Shown: positions 8,377-16,774 of the stretch, in pieces | How the letters are laid out: every line of letters starts with the position of its first letter | Numbering within the stretch: the first letter of the stretch is position 1 | NCBI GenBank assembly: GCA_030538705.1 | Contig: JAUNTL010000011.1 | Location: 1-47,564 of the forward strand | Length of the DNA: 47,564 nt | Source of the DNA: Paracoccus sp. (in: a-proteobacteria) | GTDB lineage: Bacteria; Pseudomonadota; Alphaproteobacteria; Rhodobacterales; Rhodobacteraceae | Direction: 5' to 3' | Made by a program: the position numbers and the translations under genes | The notes under the pieces: model-generated | Databases searched by the model: none | Seen by the model: the letters and a program-made list of their open reading frames with translations, nothing else | What the model was told of the DNA's origin: nothing

Positions 8377-9180
8377 TCACGCCCGCAGATCATCGCGCAG
8401 TTTGCGCGCAGCACCGATGAGCAGGCCAAGATCGACGCCGCCCGCGACAAAGGCATAGCCCCATTGCAGGTAACGCCGCGCATCCGCGCTGTTTGTTGCC
8501 AGGATTCCGCCCGGCACGCCCAGTTGTCGCAACTGCCTGATCGCATCCTCAAGCAATGCCTGCACCTCCGGGTGGCCGGGATTGCCCAGATGTCCCATCG
8601 AGGCCGCCAGATCTGAAGGCCCGATAAAAACACCATCGACGCCCGGCACGGTTGCGATTTCCTTCAGCCGCGCCAGTGCCTCGCGGGTTTCGATCTGAAC
8701 CAGAAGGCAGATTTCCTCATTGGCGATCTGAAAATAGTTCGAGGTCTGGCCAAAACGGCTGGCGCGGGTGCCCCCGGCCACGCCCCGGATACCATGTGGC
8801 GGATACAGACAGGCGGCGACAGCGGCCGCGGCTTCTTCGCGCGTCTGGACAAAGGGCACCAGAAGCGTCTGCGCGCCCATATCCAGCGTGCGCTTGATCA
8901 GCACCTTGTCGTTCCATGCCGGCCGCACGACATGGGCCGACAGCCCGGCCGATGCCGCTTGCAGCAAGGGTTGCAGCGAGGCCAGATCAACCGGAGAATG
9001 CTCGCTGTCAAAAAGCAGCCAGTCAAAGCCGACAAGGCTCAGCGCCTCGGCCGTCACCGGGCTGGGGATCGACATCCAAAGCCCGTGCAGCGCCTCGCCC
9101 GAGCGTAGCCGGGCCTTGAAGGTGTTGCGCGGTGCCGCGACGGGTGAGGAGGCTATCGGAATATGAGGCAGCCCGCTCAT
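8377..9180 (-). CDS. hpaI: HpaI-type class II pyruvate aldolase (4-hydroxy-2-oxoheptanedioate aldolase family)
   Basis: 267 residues, the usual length of HpcH/HpaI aldolases. Visible family motifs: FDSEH near residue 57 (catalytic His and acidic residues of the HpaI DGEH motif), the substrate-binding VRPAWND near 85, LLVPFVQT near 105, QIETREA near 162 (metal-binding Glu) and IGPSDLA near 187 (metal-binding Asp). The enzyme splits 4-hydroxy-2-oxo acids into pyruvate and an aldehyde (succinate semialdehyde for the classical substrate) using a divalent metal. The ATG overlaps the hydratase stop as ATGA and the gene is last in the operon. Substrate could be the C7 dioate or the C5 4-hydroxy-2-oxovalerate; HpaI enzymes are promiscuous. 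Confidence 0.88.
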   Translation of the reverse strand: MSGLPHIPIASSPVAAPRNTFKARLRSGEALHGLWMSIPSPVTAEALSLVGFDWLLFDSEHSPVDLASLQPLLQAASAGLSAHVVRPAWNDKVLIKRTLDMGAQTLLVPFVQTREEAAAAVAACLYPPHGIRGVAGGTRASRFGQTSNYFQIANEEICLLVQIETREALARLKEIATVPGVDGVFIGPSDLAASMGHLGNPGHPEVQALLEDAIRQLRQLGVPGGILATNSADARRYLQWGYAFVAGGVDLGLLIGAARKLRDDLRA

Positions 9181-9959
9181 GTGAATTGCACCGAAACCGA
9201 GCCGAGCGGACCGAAATCGGCATGCAGGGTATCGCCTTTTCTTGCATGAACGGGCCGGGTAAAGCTGCCCGACAGCATCATGTGACCGGGTTCCAGCACC
9301 GTGCCGAACTGCCCGACCTTATTGGCCAGCCAGGCGATCGCCATCGCGGGATGGCCCAATACGCCCGCGGCAAGCCCGGTCTCTTCGATCTCGGCGTTGC
9401 GATAGAAAATCGCGCCGATCCATCGCAGATCGACGTCATCGGGACGCATGGGGCGTCCGCCAAGGATGATCCCCGCCGCTGCGCCATTATCGGCCACCGT
9501 GTCATAGATCCGGCGCGGCTCAGTCACGCGGGCGTCAATGATCTCGATCGAGGGGACCACCCATTCGGTGGCCCTCAAAACGTCGATCAGCCCGATGCCC
9601 GGCCCTTTCAGCGGCTCTTTCAGGATAAAGGTCAGCTCCGGCTCGACCCGGGGCGCGCAAAAGCTGTCAAAGGCCACCCTGGCCCCGTCGTTCAGGACCA
9701 GATCATCGAAGATATAGCCGAAATCCGGCTCGTCGATCCTGGATGCCGCCTGCATCGCCTTTGAGGTCAGGCCGATCTTGTGGCCGATGATCTTTGCGCC
9801 CGCCTTTACCTTTGCCGCCGCGACGGCCGACGAGATGGCATAGCTGTCGTCAAGATCAATCTGCGCAAACCGCTCCGAGGGGCGGATGCCCTGTTGTCTG
9901 GTGCGATGGCTTTCCAGAAGCGAGGCGACGCATTGAGCCCGCTGTTGTTCAGTCAGCAT
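9177..9959 (-). CDS. hpaH: HpaH-type 2-oxo-hept-4-ene-1,7-dioate hydratase family protein
   Basis: 260 residues from the ATG at 9959, chosen because GAGG lies just upstream and it fits family length; the longer in-frame extension is inside the upstream gene. Conserved parts: [20 protein letters not shown] near 58-77, RVEPELTF near 107 (metal-ligand Glu), SIEIIDAR near 138, [15 protein letters not shown] near 155, and [13 protein letters not shown] near 235. Family knowledge: HpaH, the XylJ hydratase and the XylI 4-oxalocrotonate decarboxylase share this fold; the sequence looks closest to HpaH. It would add water to a 2-oxo-4-enoate and hand the product to the following aldolase. It sits 8 bases after the semialdehyde dehydrogenase. 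Confidence 0.85.
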   Translation of the reverse strand: MLTEQQRAQCVASLLESHRTRQQGIRPSERFAQIDLDDSYAISSAVAAAKVKAGAKIIGHKIGLTSKAMQAASRIDEPDFGYIFDDLVLNDGARVAFDSFCAPRVEPELTFILKEPLKGPGIGLIDVLRATEWVVPSIEIIDARVTEPRRIYDTVADNGAAAGIILGGRPMRPDDVDLRWIGAIFYRNAEIEETGLAAGVLGHPAMAIAWLANKVGQFGTVLEPGHMMLSGSFTRPVHARKGDTLHADFGPLGSVSVQFT

Positions 9960-9966
9960 GATATCC

Positions 9967-11421
9967 TCAGAGCTTGATGCAGATGTTACGGAGTTCGGTA
10001 TAGAACTCCATCGAATGGACCCCGCCCTCGCGCCCGATACCCGAGGCTTTCGCGCCCCCGAACGCTGTGCGCAGGTCACGCAGGAACCAGCAGTTCACCC
10101 AGGCGATGCCGACCTCGACCTGGCGGGCGGTGCGATGGGCGCGGCCGAGATTCTCGGTCCAGATCGAGGTGGCAAGCCCATAGCGCGAGTTGTTTGCCAG
10201 CGCGACGGCCTCTTCCTCGGTGTCGAAAGGTTGCAGATGGGTGCAGGGGCCGAAGATTTCTTCGCGGATGACCGGGCTGTCCTCGGGAAGGCCCGTCCAG
10301 ACCGTGGGCTGCACCCAATAGCCGCCCTCATAGCCCGGCACCACAGCCGCCCCGCCGCCGGCAAGGATGGCGGCGCCGCCAGCTCGGGCACGGTCGTAGT
10401 AATCCAGCACCTTGGCGCGGTGTCTGGCAGAAATGACCGTGCCCATGGTGGTGGCCGGATCGAAGGGATCGCCGAAGCGGTAAGCTGTGGCCCTGGCGGC
10501 CAGACCCTCGGCCACGCGGTCGAAAATGCCGCGCTGGACATAGATCCGTTCCGTGCCAAGGCAGACCTGCCCGGTATTGGCAAAGCAGGCGCGCCCGATG
10601 CCCTCCATGGTCTTGTCGAAATCGGCATCGTCAAAGATGATCCCGGCATTCTTGCCGCCCAGCTCCAGCGAGACCGGACGCACCCCTTTCGAGGCGGCGC
10701 GCATGATCGCTTCGCCGGTCCGGGTCTCGCCGGTAAAGGTGATGCCGTCGACATCCGGGTGCTGCGTCAGATATTCCCCGGCGGATCCGGCCCCATGGCC
10801 ATGAACCACATTATAGACGCCCGGCGGAATGCCGGCGGCGTTCATCACCTCGCCCAGAAGCGTCGCGGTGGCGGGGGTTTCCTCAGAGGGCTTGACCACC
10901 ACCGTATTGCCGCAGGCCAATGCGGGCGCCACCTTCCATGTCATCAGCAAAAGCGGCAGGTTCCACGGGCAGATCACCGCGATGACGCCGCGCGGGTCGC
11001 GGACCGTATAGTTCAATGCACCGGCCCCGTCCGGTGTCGCCATCTCAAAGCTTTCGCTGGCCAGCGTCGTCACCTGATCGGCGAAAACATTGAAATTGGC
11101 GGCGCCGCGCGGAATGTCGATATGGCTGGCGATCGCGCGCGGCTTGCCGGTGTCGCGGATCTCGGCGGCCAGAAAATCGTCGAAACGCGCATTGATGCCA
11201 TCGGCAAGCTTGCGGATCAGGCCGACGCGCTCGGTCAGCGACATCCGGCCCCAGGGGCCTTGCAATGCCCGGCGGGCAGCGCCCACGGCCTCGTTCACCT
11301 GATCGCGGTCAGCGGCGCGGATCTCGCCGATCACCTCGCCCGTCGCCGGAAAGTGATTGGCATAGGCCGGACCCCGGCCCGCGACATGGCGGCCGTCGAT
11401 AAAGTTCAGATAGTCAGTCAT
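9967..11421 (-). CDS. 2-hydroxymuconate-semialdehyde dehydrogenase (XylG/DmpC-type)
   Basis: 484 residues from the ATG at 11421, which overlaps the end of the class II aldolase gene by 8 bases. It is an NAD-dependent aldehyde dehydrogenase: ICPWNLPLLLMTWKVAPA near 155, SLELGGKNAG near 255 (general-base Glu) and ANTGQVCLGTERIYV near 285 (catalytic Cys). The C-terminal FGGAKASGIGREGGVHSMEF and HIDIPRGAANF near 102 are characteristic of the 2-hydroxymuconic/2-aminomuconic semialdehyde dehydrogenase branch and unlike HpaE. It oxidises the ring-cleavage semialdehyde to the dioic acid. The downstream hydratase and aldolase are nevertheless of the Hpa type. A 2-aminomuconate semialdehyde substrate is the main alternative. 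Confidence 0.85.
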   Translation of the reverse strand: MTDYLNFIDGRHVAGRGPAYANHFPATGEVIGEIRAADRDQVNEAVGAARRALQGPWGRMSLTERVGLIRKLADGINARFDDFLAAEIRDTGKPRAIASHIDIPRGAANFNVFADQVTTLASESFEMATPDGAGALNYTVRDPRGVIAVICPWNLPLLLMTWKVAPALACGNTVVVKPSEETPATATLLGEVMNAAGIPPGVYNVVHGHGAGSAGEYLTQHPDVDGITFTGETRTGEAIMRAASKGVRPVSLELGGKNAGIIFDDADFDKTMEGIGRACFANTGQVCLGTERIYVQRGIFDRVAEGLAARATAYRFGDPFDPATTMGTVISARHRAKVLDYYDRARAGGAAILAGGGAAVVPGYEGGYWVQPTVWTGLPEDSPVIREEIFGPCTHLQPFDTEEEAVALANNSRYGLATSIWTENLGRAHRTARQVEVGIAWVNCWFLRDLRTAFGGAKASGIGREGGVHSMEFYTELRNICIKL

Positions 11422-12046
11422 TCCCGTCCCCCTTCGGACCGCCCTCGGGATCACCCCATGTCAGATGGTCCCACATTCTTTCGAAAATCCTGCCCGATCT
11501 GGTGGCCCGCTCTGCCGCCGCATCGGGGTCGATCACCGGGGCGGTCTCTGCAAGGCCGCTGGCCAGAGCTGCCAGTTCGATCCGGCAGGCATCCTCAAGG
11601 TAAAAGGCAAGGCAAAGCGCCTCCTGGGGGCTGTCACCCGCCACAACGGCGCCATTGCCGCGCATCAAAAGACCGCGGCCGAGACCCATCGCCGAGATGG
11701 CGCCTCGGGCCTTTTCGTCATCGCGGATCAGTTGCGGATCATTCCAGAACCCCGGAGCCGGGGCGAAATAGGTGCCAAATCCGTGCCGTATCGCGGGAAC
11801 CCGGCCCAGTGCCGCCAGCGCCATCACCTGCGGACCCATGAAGCGGATGACGCCGCCGGTTTTCGGCCGCAGCGCATAAAGCCGCTGATGCAGCCGCACC
11901 TCGCCCAGGACCCCCGCGGGCAGCGGACCATGGACCGGCACCACGGTGCAGGGCGCGCCCACTGCCACCTGCGCAAGCGGCACCGAAGGCGCGACAAGGA
12001 AGTGATCCTCATCAATGCGGGCCGAGCAATGGCCATAAGCATGCAC
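11414..12046 (-). CDS. Class II aldolase/adducin-like decarboxylase, 5'-truncated
   Basis: About 210 residues from a GTG at 12046. Class II aldolase features: HAYGHCSARI (near residue 2-11; second metal His of the motif), GEVRLHQRLYAL near 49 (E/H motif), then GLLMRGNGAVVAG near 125 (third metal His replaced by Asn in HGNGA-like context) and LEDACRIELAAL. Family members include CmtD-type and HCOMODA-type decarboxylases that remove a carboxylate from a ring-cleavage product before semialdehyde oxidation, which fits this operon. Family proteins begin about 20 residues earlier. Here ALGRAGLV is read upstream without a start codon, and then the frame runs into dctQ sequence and a stop. The N-terminus was removed by a deletion, so activity is doubtful. 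Confidence 0.65.
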   Translation of the reverse strand: MHAYGHCSARIDEDHFLVAPSVPLAQVAVGAPCTVVPVHGPLPAGVLGEVRLHQRLYALRPKTGGVIRFMGPQVMALAALGRVPAIRHGFGTYFAPAPGFWNDPQLIRDDEKARGAISAMGLGRGLLMRGNGAVVAGDSPQEALCLAFYLEDACRIELAALASGLAETAPVIDPDAAAERATRSGRIFERMWDHLTWGDPEGGPKGDGND

Positions 12047-12063
12047 CAGCCCCGCCCGGCCAA

Positions 12064-12359
12064 GCGCGCTCGGGCAGCAGCGTCACCGCGATATGCTGGC
12101 GCGCATCCAGTGCGGCCGAGGCCCCCAGAAAGGCCGCCATCGCCATCAGAAGCACCGCAAGCTCATCCGCCCAGATCAGCGGCGCGCCGAGAAACCGGCT
12201 GATGACGTTGATCAGCAGCAGCGCAAGCAGCAGGAAGGTCAGCGTGCCTGCCGCAAGCAGCTCTGCCCGCGCCAGGGCCTTGCTCAACAGGCACAGCCGG
12301 GACGGGCGTGGATCCTGCCCTGGCGGTCGCTCTCCCTTGGCGTGCGGCATATTTTCCAT
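12064..12359 (-). pseudogene. dctQ: TRAP transporter small permease dctQ, 3'-truncated and fused into the aldolase gene
   Basis: From the ATG at 12359 the product starts with a polar tail, then has hydrophobic segments LLAAGTLTFLLLALLLINVI (about 34-53) and WADELAVLLMAMAAFLGASA (about 63-82), followed by ARQHIAVTLLPER. These are the first two membrane helices and the usual loop of DctQ. A normal protein goes on for 70-80 more residues with two more helices. Here the match ends near 12064 and the bases continue as class II aldolase sequence in another frame. The dctM and any other genes between were therefore deleted. The gene keeps its own promoter region facing the divergent GntR gene. Confidence 0.75.
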
Positions 12360-12379
12360 ATTTTTCTCCCCTCAAAAAT

Positions 12380-12395
12380 AAAATATAGATATTTT
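12380..12395. promoter_or_regulatory. AT-rich inverted repeat, candidate GntR operator
   Basis: Perfect 7-base arms AAAATAT and ATATTTT separated by AG, in the 130-base gap between the truncated dctQ and the divergent GntR/FCD gene. A second weaker dyad TCAA-N8-TTGA lies at 12403-12418. The position, 20 bases before the dctQ start, suits an operator that shuts off the catabolic operon. The link to this regulator is inference. Confidence 0.4.
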
Positions 12396-12489
12396 CGCCC
12401 TGTCAATTGAAAATTTGATTTCTTTCGCTAAGATCGGACCTCGCCCCGACCGCCATCGCGCCCCAACATGAAAGCTATCGGCAGCCACA

Positions 12490-13188
12490 ATGCAGCAAAC
12501 CGTCTCGCTCTTTCCCGACAATGATCCCGCAGGCGACAAGACGCAGGCGGAGCGCGCCTATCGCCTTTTGCGCGAGGATATTGTGGCCGGAAAGCTGGCG
12601 CCCGGGATGAAGCTCAAGATTGAAATGCTCCGTGACCGCTATAATCTGGGCGCCGGCCCGCTGCGCGAGGCGCTGGCGCGGCTTTCGGGGGACCATCTTG
12701 TCACCCTGCTGGGTCAGCGCGGCTTTCAGGTCGCACCGATGTCTGCGAAGGATGCACTGGAGATCGGCGATCTGCGCAAGCAGCTGGAGGCCGAAGCCGT
12801 GGCGCAGGCCATCCCCCAAGGCGGGCGTGTCTGGGAAGAGCGGCTGATCGCAAGCTGGTATCGGCTGGAACGGCTGGAGCGCACGCCCGAAACCAGCGAT
12901 CTGGCCGAATGGGAGGCGCTCAACTCGGCGTTTCATGAGGCGCTGGTGGCCTCTGCCAGCTCGGCCTGGCTTCTGCGGATGCGGGCCATGATGTACAAGC
13001 ACCACGAACGCTATCGTCAGCTGTCACGCAGTCGGACCGCGATGACCCGTGCCGTCCGCGAGGAACACAAGCTGCTTTTCGAAAGCGCGATGGACCGCAA
13101 TGTCGAGCGCGCGGTCGAGGTGACGCGGATGCATATCCAGCGCACGACCGATACGGTGATACGGGCGTTGGAGCAGGCCGCCGGCTGA
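12490..13188 (+). CDS. GntR-family regulator, FCD (FadR-like) subfamily
   Basis: 232 residues. A winged helix occupies about 18-80 (AYRLLREDIVAGKLAPGMKL, then LGAGPLREALARLSGDHLVT, then GFQVAPMS). The rest is an all-helical FCD effector domain with NSAFHEALVAS near 148, REEHKLLFESA near 190 and the metal-site helix VTRMHIQRT near 213. FCD proteins usually bind a carboxylic acid via a metal and repress an adjacent catabolic operon. The gene diverges from the truncated TRAP/meta-cleavage operon, so a ring-cleavage or organic-acid metabolite is the expected ligand (inference). It starts with an ordinary ATG. Confidence 0.88.
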   Translation: MQQTVSLFPDNDPAGDKTQAERAYRLLREDIVAGKLAPGMKLKIEMLRDRYNLGAGPLREALARLSGDHLVTLLGQRGFQVAPMSAKDALEIGDLRKQLEAEAVAQAIPQGGRVWEERLIASWYRLERLERTPETSDLAEWEALNSAFHEALVASASSAWLLRMRAMMYKHHERYRQLSRSRTAMTRAVREEHKLLFESAMDRNVERAVEVTRMHIQRTTDTVIRALEQAAG

Positions 13189-13952
13189 AGCCGCTGTCTT
13201 GCCGGTCCGCTGATCAGCCTTGCAGAAGTCCCGGATAGGCCCGCCAGAAAGCCGGCGCCACGGGCGGGTGAGCTGCCCCATATCCGAGGGATTGCTGGCC
13301 GGCGTGTTGCCGGGACCCATCACCGCATGATTGCGTGATATCGGTGGTGCGGTGGCGGGCCGCCCCGGCAGGCTCGGCGCAGATACCTGCGATTGTGAGA
13401 CGGCGAGGGCGGGCCATCGACGAAGATACGGACGAGACGGAAAAACCCGTGTCTGCGCAGTCTCGGCGGATATGACCGGGTCGTCGGATGCGCCGGCCGC
13501 GCAAGACGAACCAGAGCGTCAGGAATGCCCCATGGGCGAACCAAAGCCGAATTTATCGCTGAACCGGAGGCCAATGGCTATGTCGGCGCGAGCGCGGACA
13601 GTTTCAGGGAATGGTCTGGTATCGCGCGCATTCATGACGCTGGCCAGAAACGAGTGCTGAAGGAAATCCGGCGCTCTTTCGATCTCCCTGCGATGCATCC
13701 TGACTGAGAGGCCATTCACTTTGACGGAACCGGCAGCGTGAAGATACCAGAGGTCCGCGTTCCTGCCGGGGTGCTGATCATCAACCGCGGCCATCAGGCC
13801 CGGATGGCCAGAATCGGAGCGGGATCGGCGCGGCCCAGAAAGGGACGCGCGGCCATGTGTGGATACAGGATTTCAAATTGAGATCAGGTTCTTGCCACGG
13901 ATTTTCCCGCAGTGGCCGACCCGCCGGGCAGACCCTGCTTTCCGGCCGGTCA
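13189..13952. other. 764-base stretch without a recognisable gene
   Basis: It lies between the 3' end of the GntR gene and the 3' end of the ABC transporter operon. Short open frames occur on both strands (for example one at 13525-13707 on the plus strand with FIAEPEANGYVGASADSF), but none has a plausible ribosome site or a family I recognise. The protein-like texture in places suggests decayed genes. I see no clear terminator hairpin with a T-run. Confidence 0.5.
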
Positions 13953-14903
13953 TCAGGCCAGATGGCAGGCGACCGTCTGTTCCGGGGCGAGCTGGCGCAG
14001 GGCAGGCATCCGCTGGCGGCAGTCCTCGACCGCGATCGGGCAGCGCGAAGCAAAGCGGCAACCGCGCGGCAGGTTCACCGGGCTGGGCGGGTCGCCCTGC
14101 AACCGCGCGCCGCCTCCCCGGCGCCGATGCTCGGGCGCCAGCGAAGGCGCGGCCGCGATCAGGGCCTGTGTATAGGGGTGGCGCGGGCGGGCGAATATTT
14201 GCTTGACCGGTGCCTTTTCCACGATCTGTCCCAGATACATCACCGCGATTTCGTCGCAGACATGGCGCATGACGCCGAGGTCGTGGCTGATGAACAGATA
14301 GGTCAGCCCGGTCTGGCGTTGCAGGCGGCGGATCAGATTCAGGACCTGCGCCTGCACCGCCACGTCCAGCGCCGAGACGGGTTCATCAAAGACGATCAGG
14401 TCGGGCCTGGTCGCAAGCGCCCGTGCCAGACCGATGCGCTGCCGCTGCCCGCCCGAGAACTGGTGAGGATAGAGCGTTTTCAGTTCGGGGCGCAGGCCGA
14501 CCTGTGTCAGCAGTTCCTCGACGCGGGCGTCGCGGCCCGACGGCGCACCTAGGCCAAGCAGGTCCATGGGCTGGCGAATGATCCGCCCGACCCGGTCGCG
14601 CGGGTTGAGCGACGAGAACGGATCCTGAAACACCATCTGAAAGCGCGGGCGGGCGCGGCGCAGTTCTTCGCCGTCGATGCGGCTGATCGGGGTGCCATCC
14701 AGATCGACCTCTCCGCCGGTGATCGGGGCAAGGCGCATGACGGCCAGCGCGGTCGTGGTCTTGCCCGAACCGGATTCGCCGACGATGCCCAGTGTCTGAC
14801 CGCGCGGGATGTCAAAGCTTACGCCGTCGACGGCATGGACCGTGCCGCCATTACGGGTCGGGAAATGCACCTTGAGGTCGCGGACGGACAGAAGCGGCCT
14901 CAT
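13953..14903 (-). CDS. dppF: Oligopeptide/dipeptide ABC transporter ATP-binding protein (DppF-type)
   Basis: 316 residues. Walker A GESGSGKTT near 42, Q-loop QMVFQDP near 90, signature SGGQRQRIGLARAL near 150, Walker B DLIVFDEPVSALD near 168 and switch His FISHDLGV near 205. The C-terminal oligopeptide-type extension has GCRFASRCP and a further Cys, a pattern shared with DppD/OppF. It energises import through the two permeases encoded upstream. The ATG overlaps the DppD stop as ATGA. Last gene of the five-gene operon. Symbol denotes the family member; the substrate is not known to be a peptide. Confidence 0.93.
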   Translation of the reverse strand: MRPLLSVRDLKVHFPTRNGGTVHAVDGVSFDIPRGQTLGIVGESGSGKTTTALAVMRLAPITGGEVDLDGTPISRIDGEELRRARPRFQMVFQDPFSSLNPRDRVGRIIRQPMDLLGLGAPSGRDARVEELLTQVGLRPELKTLYPHQFSGGQRQRIGLARALATRPDLIVFDEPVSALDVAVQAQVLNLIRRLQRQTGLTYLFISHDLGVMRHVCDEIAVMYLGQIVEKAPVKQIFARPRHPYTQALIAAAPSLAPEHRRRGGGARLQGDPPSPVNLPRGCRFASRCPIAVEDCRQRMPALRQLAPEQTVACHLA

Positions 14904-15889
14904 GCGGGAACCTCGCAGGCTTGCAGCCGGATACAGGCGGCCGAGTGATCCCCGGATATGGGGATATGACCGGGCTGCGCGGCCAGACAGGCATCGGTGG
15001 CGAGCGCGCAGCGCGGCGCAAAGGCGCAGCCCCGGCCCAACTCGGTCAATGCCGGCACAATGCCGGGAATTTCCGGCAGGTCGGCATCGCGGTCGGCGTC
15101 GATGCGCGGGATGCTGGACAAAAGACCGCGGGTATAGGGATGGCCGGGATGGTCCAGCACCGCATCCGCCAGCCCGCGTTCGATGATGCGTCCGGCATAC
15201 ATGACCGCGACCTTGTCGGCCATTTCCGCCACTGCGCCCATGTCATGGGTGATCAGGATGATCGCGGTGCCGGTCTTCTGGCGCAACTCGTCCAGCAGGG
15301 CAAAGATCTGCGCCTGCACCGTCACATCCAGCGCCGTCGTCGGCTCGTCCGCGATCAGAAGCTTCGGCTCGCAAGACAGCGCCATGGCGATCATCACCCG
15401 CTGGCGCATGCCGCCGGATAGCTGATGCGGATAGGCCCGCGCGCGCAATTCCGGCTCGGGGATGCCGACGGTGCGCAGCATCTCCACGGCGCGGCTGAAT
15501 GCCGCCCTGGGGCTGACCTTCTGGTGCAGGCGCACGGCCTCGGCGATCTGCTCGCCGCAGGTAAAGACCGGATTCAGCGAGGTCATCGGTTCCTGAAAGA
15601 TCATGGCGATGTCGCCGCCACGGATTTCGCGCATCTCGGATTGACGCAATTTGGTCAGGTCGCGGCCCTGGAACAGAATGCTGCCGCCGACCACCTTGCC
15701 GGGGGGCGAGGGGATCAGGCCAAGGATTGACAGCGCGGTCATGCTTTTGCCGCAACCGGATTCGCCGACGATGGCCAGCAGTTCGCCCGGCGCGATGCTG
15801 AAGGACAGGTCGTCCAGCACATGTGCCACACCGCGCCGGGTGGCAAAATCCACCTTGAGGTTGCGGATGTCCAGAACAGGTTCTGTCAT
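14900..15889 (-). CDS. dppD: Oligopeptide/dipeptide ABC transporter ATP-binding protein (DppD-type)
   Basis: 329 residues. Walker [11 protein letters not shown] near 40, Q-loop [14 protein letters not shown] near 93, signature [15 protein letters not shown] near 155, Walker [13 protein letters not shown] near 175 and [13 protein letters not shown] near 207, followed by the C-terminal domain with [25 protein letters not shown] is the usual DppD/OppD form of the signature, and SGGQRQRI in the next gene is the DppF form, so the two proteins form a heterodimer. It starts just after the DppC stop. Confidence 0.93.
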   Translation of the reverse strand: MTEPVLDIRNLKVDFATRRGVAHVLDDLSFSIAPGELLAIVGESGCGKSMTALSILGLIPSPPGKVVGGSILFQGRDLTKLRQSEMREIRGGDIAMIFQEPMTSLNPVFTCGEQIAEAVRLHQKVSPRAAFSRAVEMLRTVGIPEPELRARAYPHQLSGGMRQRVMIAMALSCEPKLLIADEPTTALDVTVQAQIFALLDELRQKTGTAIILITHDMGAVAEMADKVAVMYAGRIIERGLADAVLDHPGHPYTRGLLSSIPRIDADRDADLPEIPGIVPALTELGRGCAFAPRCALATDACLAAQPGHIPISGDHSAACIRLQACEVPA

Positions 15890-15892
15890 GGC

Positions 15893-16771
15893 TCAGCGCT
15901 CTCTCATGCGGGGGTTAAAGGCGTCGTTCAGCCCGTCGCCGACCAGACTGACACCAAGGACGGTCAGGAAGATCATTGCACCGGGCAGCGTCACCAACCA
16001 CCAGGCGTCCAGCAGGTATTCCCGGCCCGAGCCGATCATCAGCCCCCATGACATGACATTCGGGTCCGAAAGGCCCAGAAAGCTCAACCCCGCCTCGAAC
16101 AGGATCGCCATGCCGATGGTCAGCGTGGCCGAGACAATCAGCGGCGGCAGGGCATTGGGCAGGATGACGCGCCAGATGATGTTGCCGTCGCCCGCACCTA
16201 TGGCGCGCATGGCGCTGACATATTCGAGCGTGCGGACACGGCGGAACTCCGAGCGGGTCAGCCGCGCGGTCTGCGGCCAGCTGACGATGCCGATGGCCAG
16301 CGCCACGTTGACCAGCGTCGGCTGAAACAGCGTGACAACGACCATGGCAAACAGCAGTGGCGGCAGAACCTGAAAGAATTCGGTGATGCGCATCAGGACG
16401 TCGTCAACCAAGCCGCCGTAAAAGCCGGCATAGGCGCCGATCACCACGCCGATCAGCATGGTAATCAGAGCCGCGGCAAAGCCGACGGCCAGGGTGGCGC
16501 GGCCGCCCTCGATCAGCCCCGCGAGGATGTCGCGGCCAAGGTTGTCGGTGCCCAATGGAAGGGTGGTCTCTTCGCCCGGTGGCGTCAGCGGTGCCCAGAC
16601 GATTTCAAACGGGTCGACCTGATAGAGAAAGGGGCCGGCAAAGGTCATCACGATGACCAGCCACAGCAGCAGCAGGCCCAGCATGGCCGAAGGGCTGCCG
16701 CGAAAGATATCCCAGGCTTCCGCCATGGGACTGCGGGCAACTGGAGCGGTGGTTCTGGCGGGTGCAGTCAT
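15893..16771 (-). CDS. dppC: Oligopeptide/dipeptide ABC transporter permease (DppC-type)
   Basis: 292 residues with an N-terminal cytoplasmic tail, a first membrane helix (MLGLLLLWLVIVMTFAGPFL near 30-50) and five more helices. The DppC-type signature LPLGTDNLGRDILAGLIEGG is at about 70-90, and the ATPase-contacting EAA-like loop is near VSAMRAIGAGDGNIIWRVIL (about 185-205). It forms the pore with DppB. It is packed three bases after DppB and four before DppD, so all five genes are one transcription unit. Confidence 0.93.
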   Translation of the reverse strand: MTAPARTTAPVARSPMAEAWDIFRGSPSAMLGLLLLWLVIVMTFAGPFLYQVDPFEIVWAPLTPPGEETTLPLGTDNLGRDILAGLIEGGRATLAVGFAAALITMLIGVVIGAYAGFYGGLVDDVLMRITEFFQVLPPLLFAMVVVTLFQPTLVNVALAIGIVSWPQTARLTRSEFRRVRTLEYVSAMRAIGAGDGNIIWRVILPNALPPLIVSATLTIGMAILFEAGLSFLGLSDPNVMSWGLMIGSGREYLLDAWWLVTLPGAMIFLTVLGVSLVGDGLNDAFNPRMRER

Positions 16772-16774
16772 TTC

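Noticed and set aside
9967-11421. Naming the dehydrogenase HpaE because of the HpaH and HpaI neighbours
   Set aside because: Its diagnostic segments (HIDIPRGAANF, GGVHSMEF ending) follow the XylG/DmpC branch and differ from HpaE.
9958-11841. Long open frame of 627 codons on the plus strand opposite the semialdehyde dehydrogenase
   Set aside because: The minus strand carries a full set of aldehyde dehydrogenase motifs; the plus reading is a GC-driven mirror frame without any family features.
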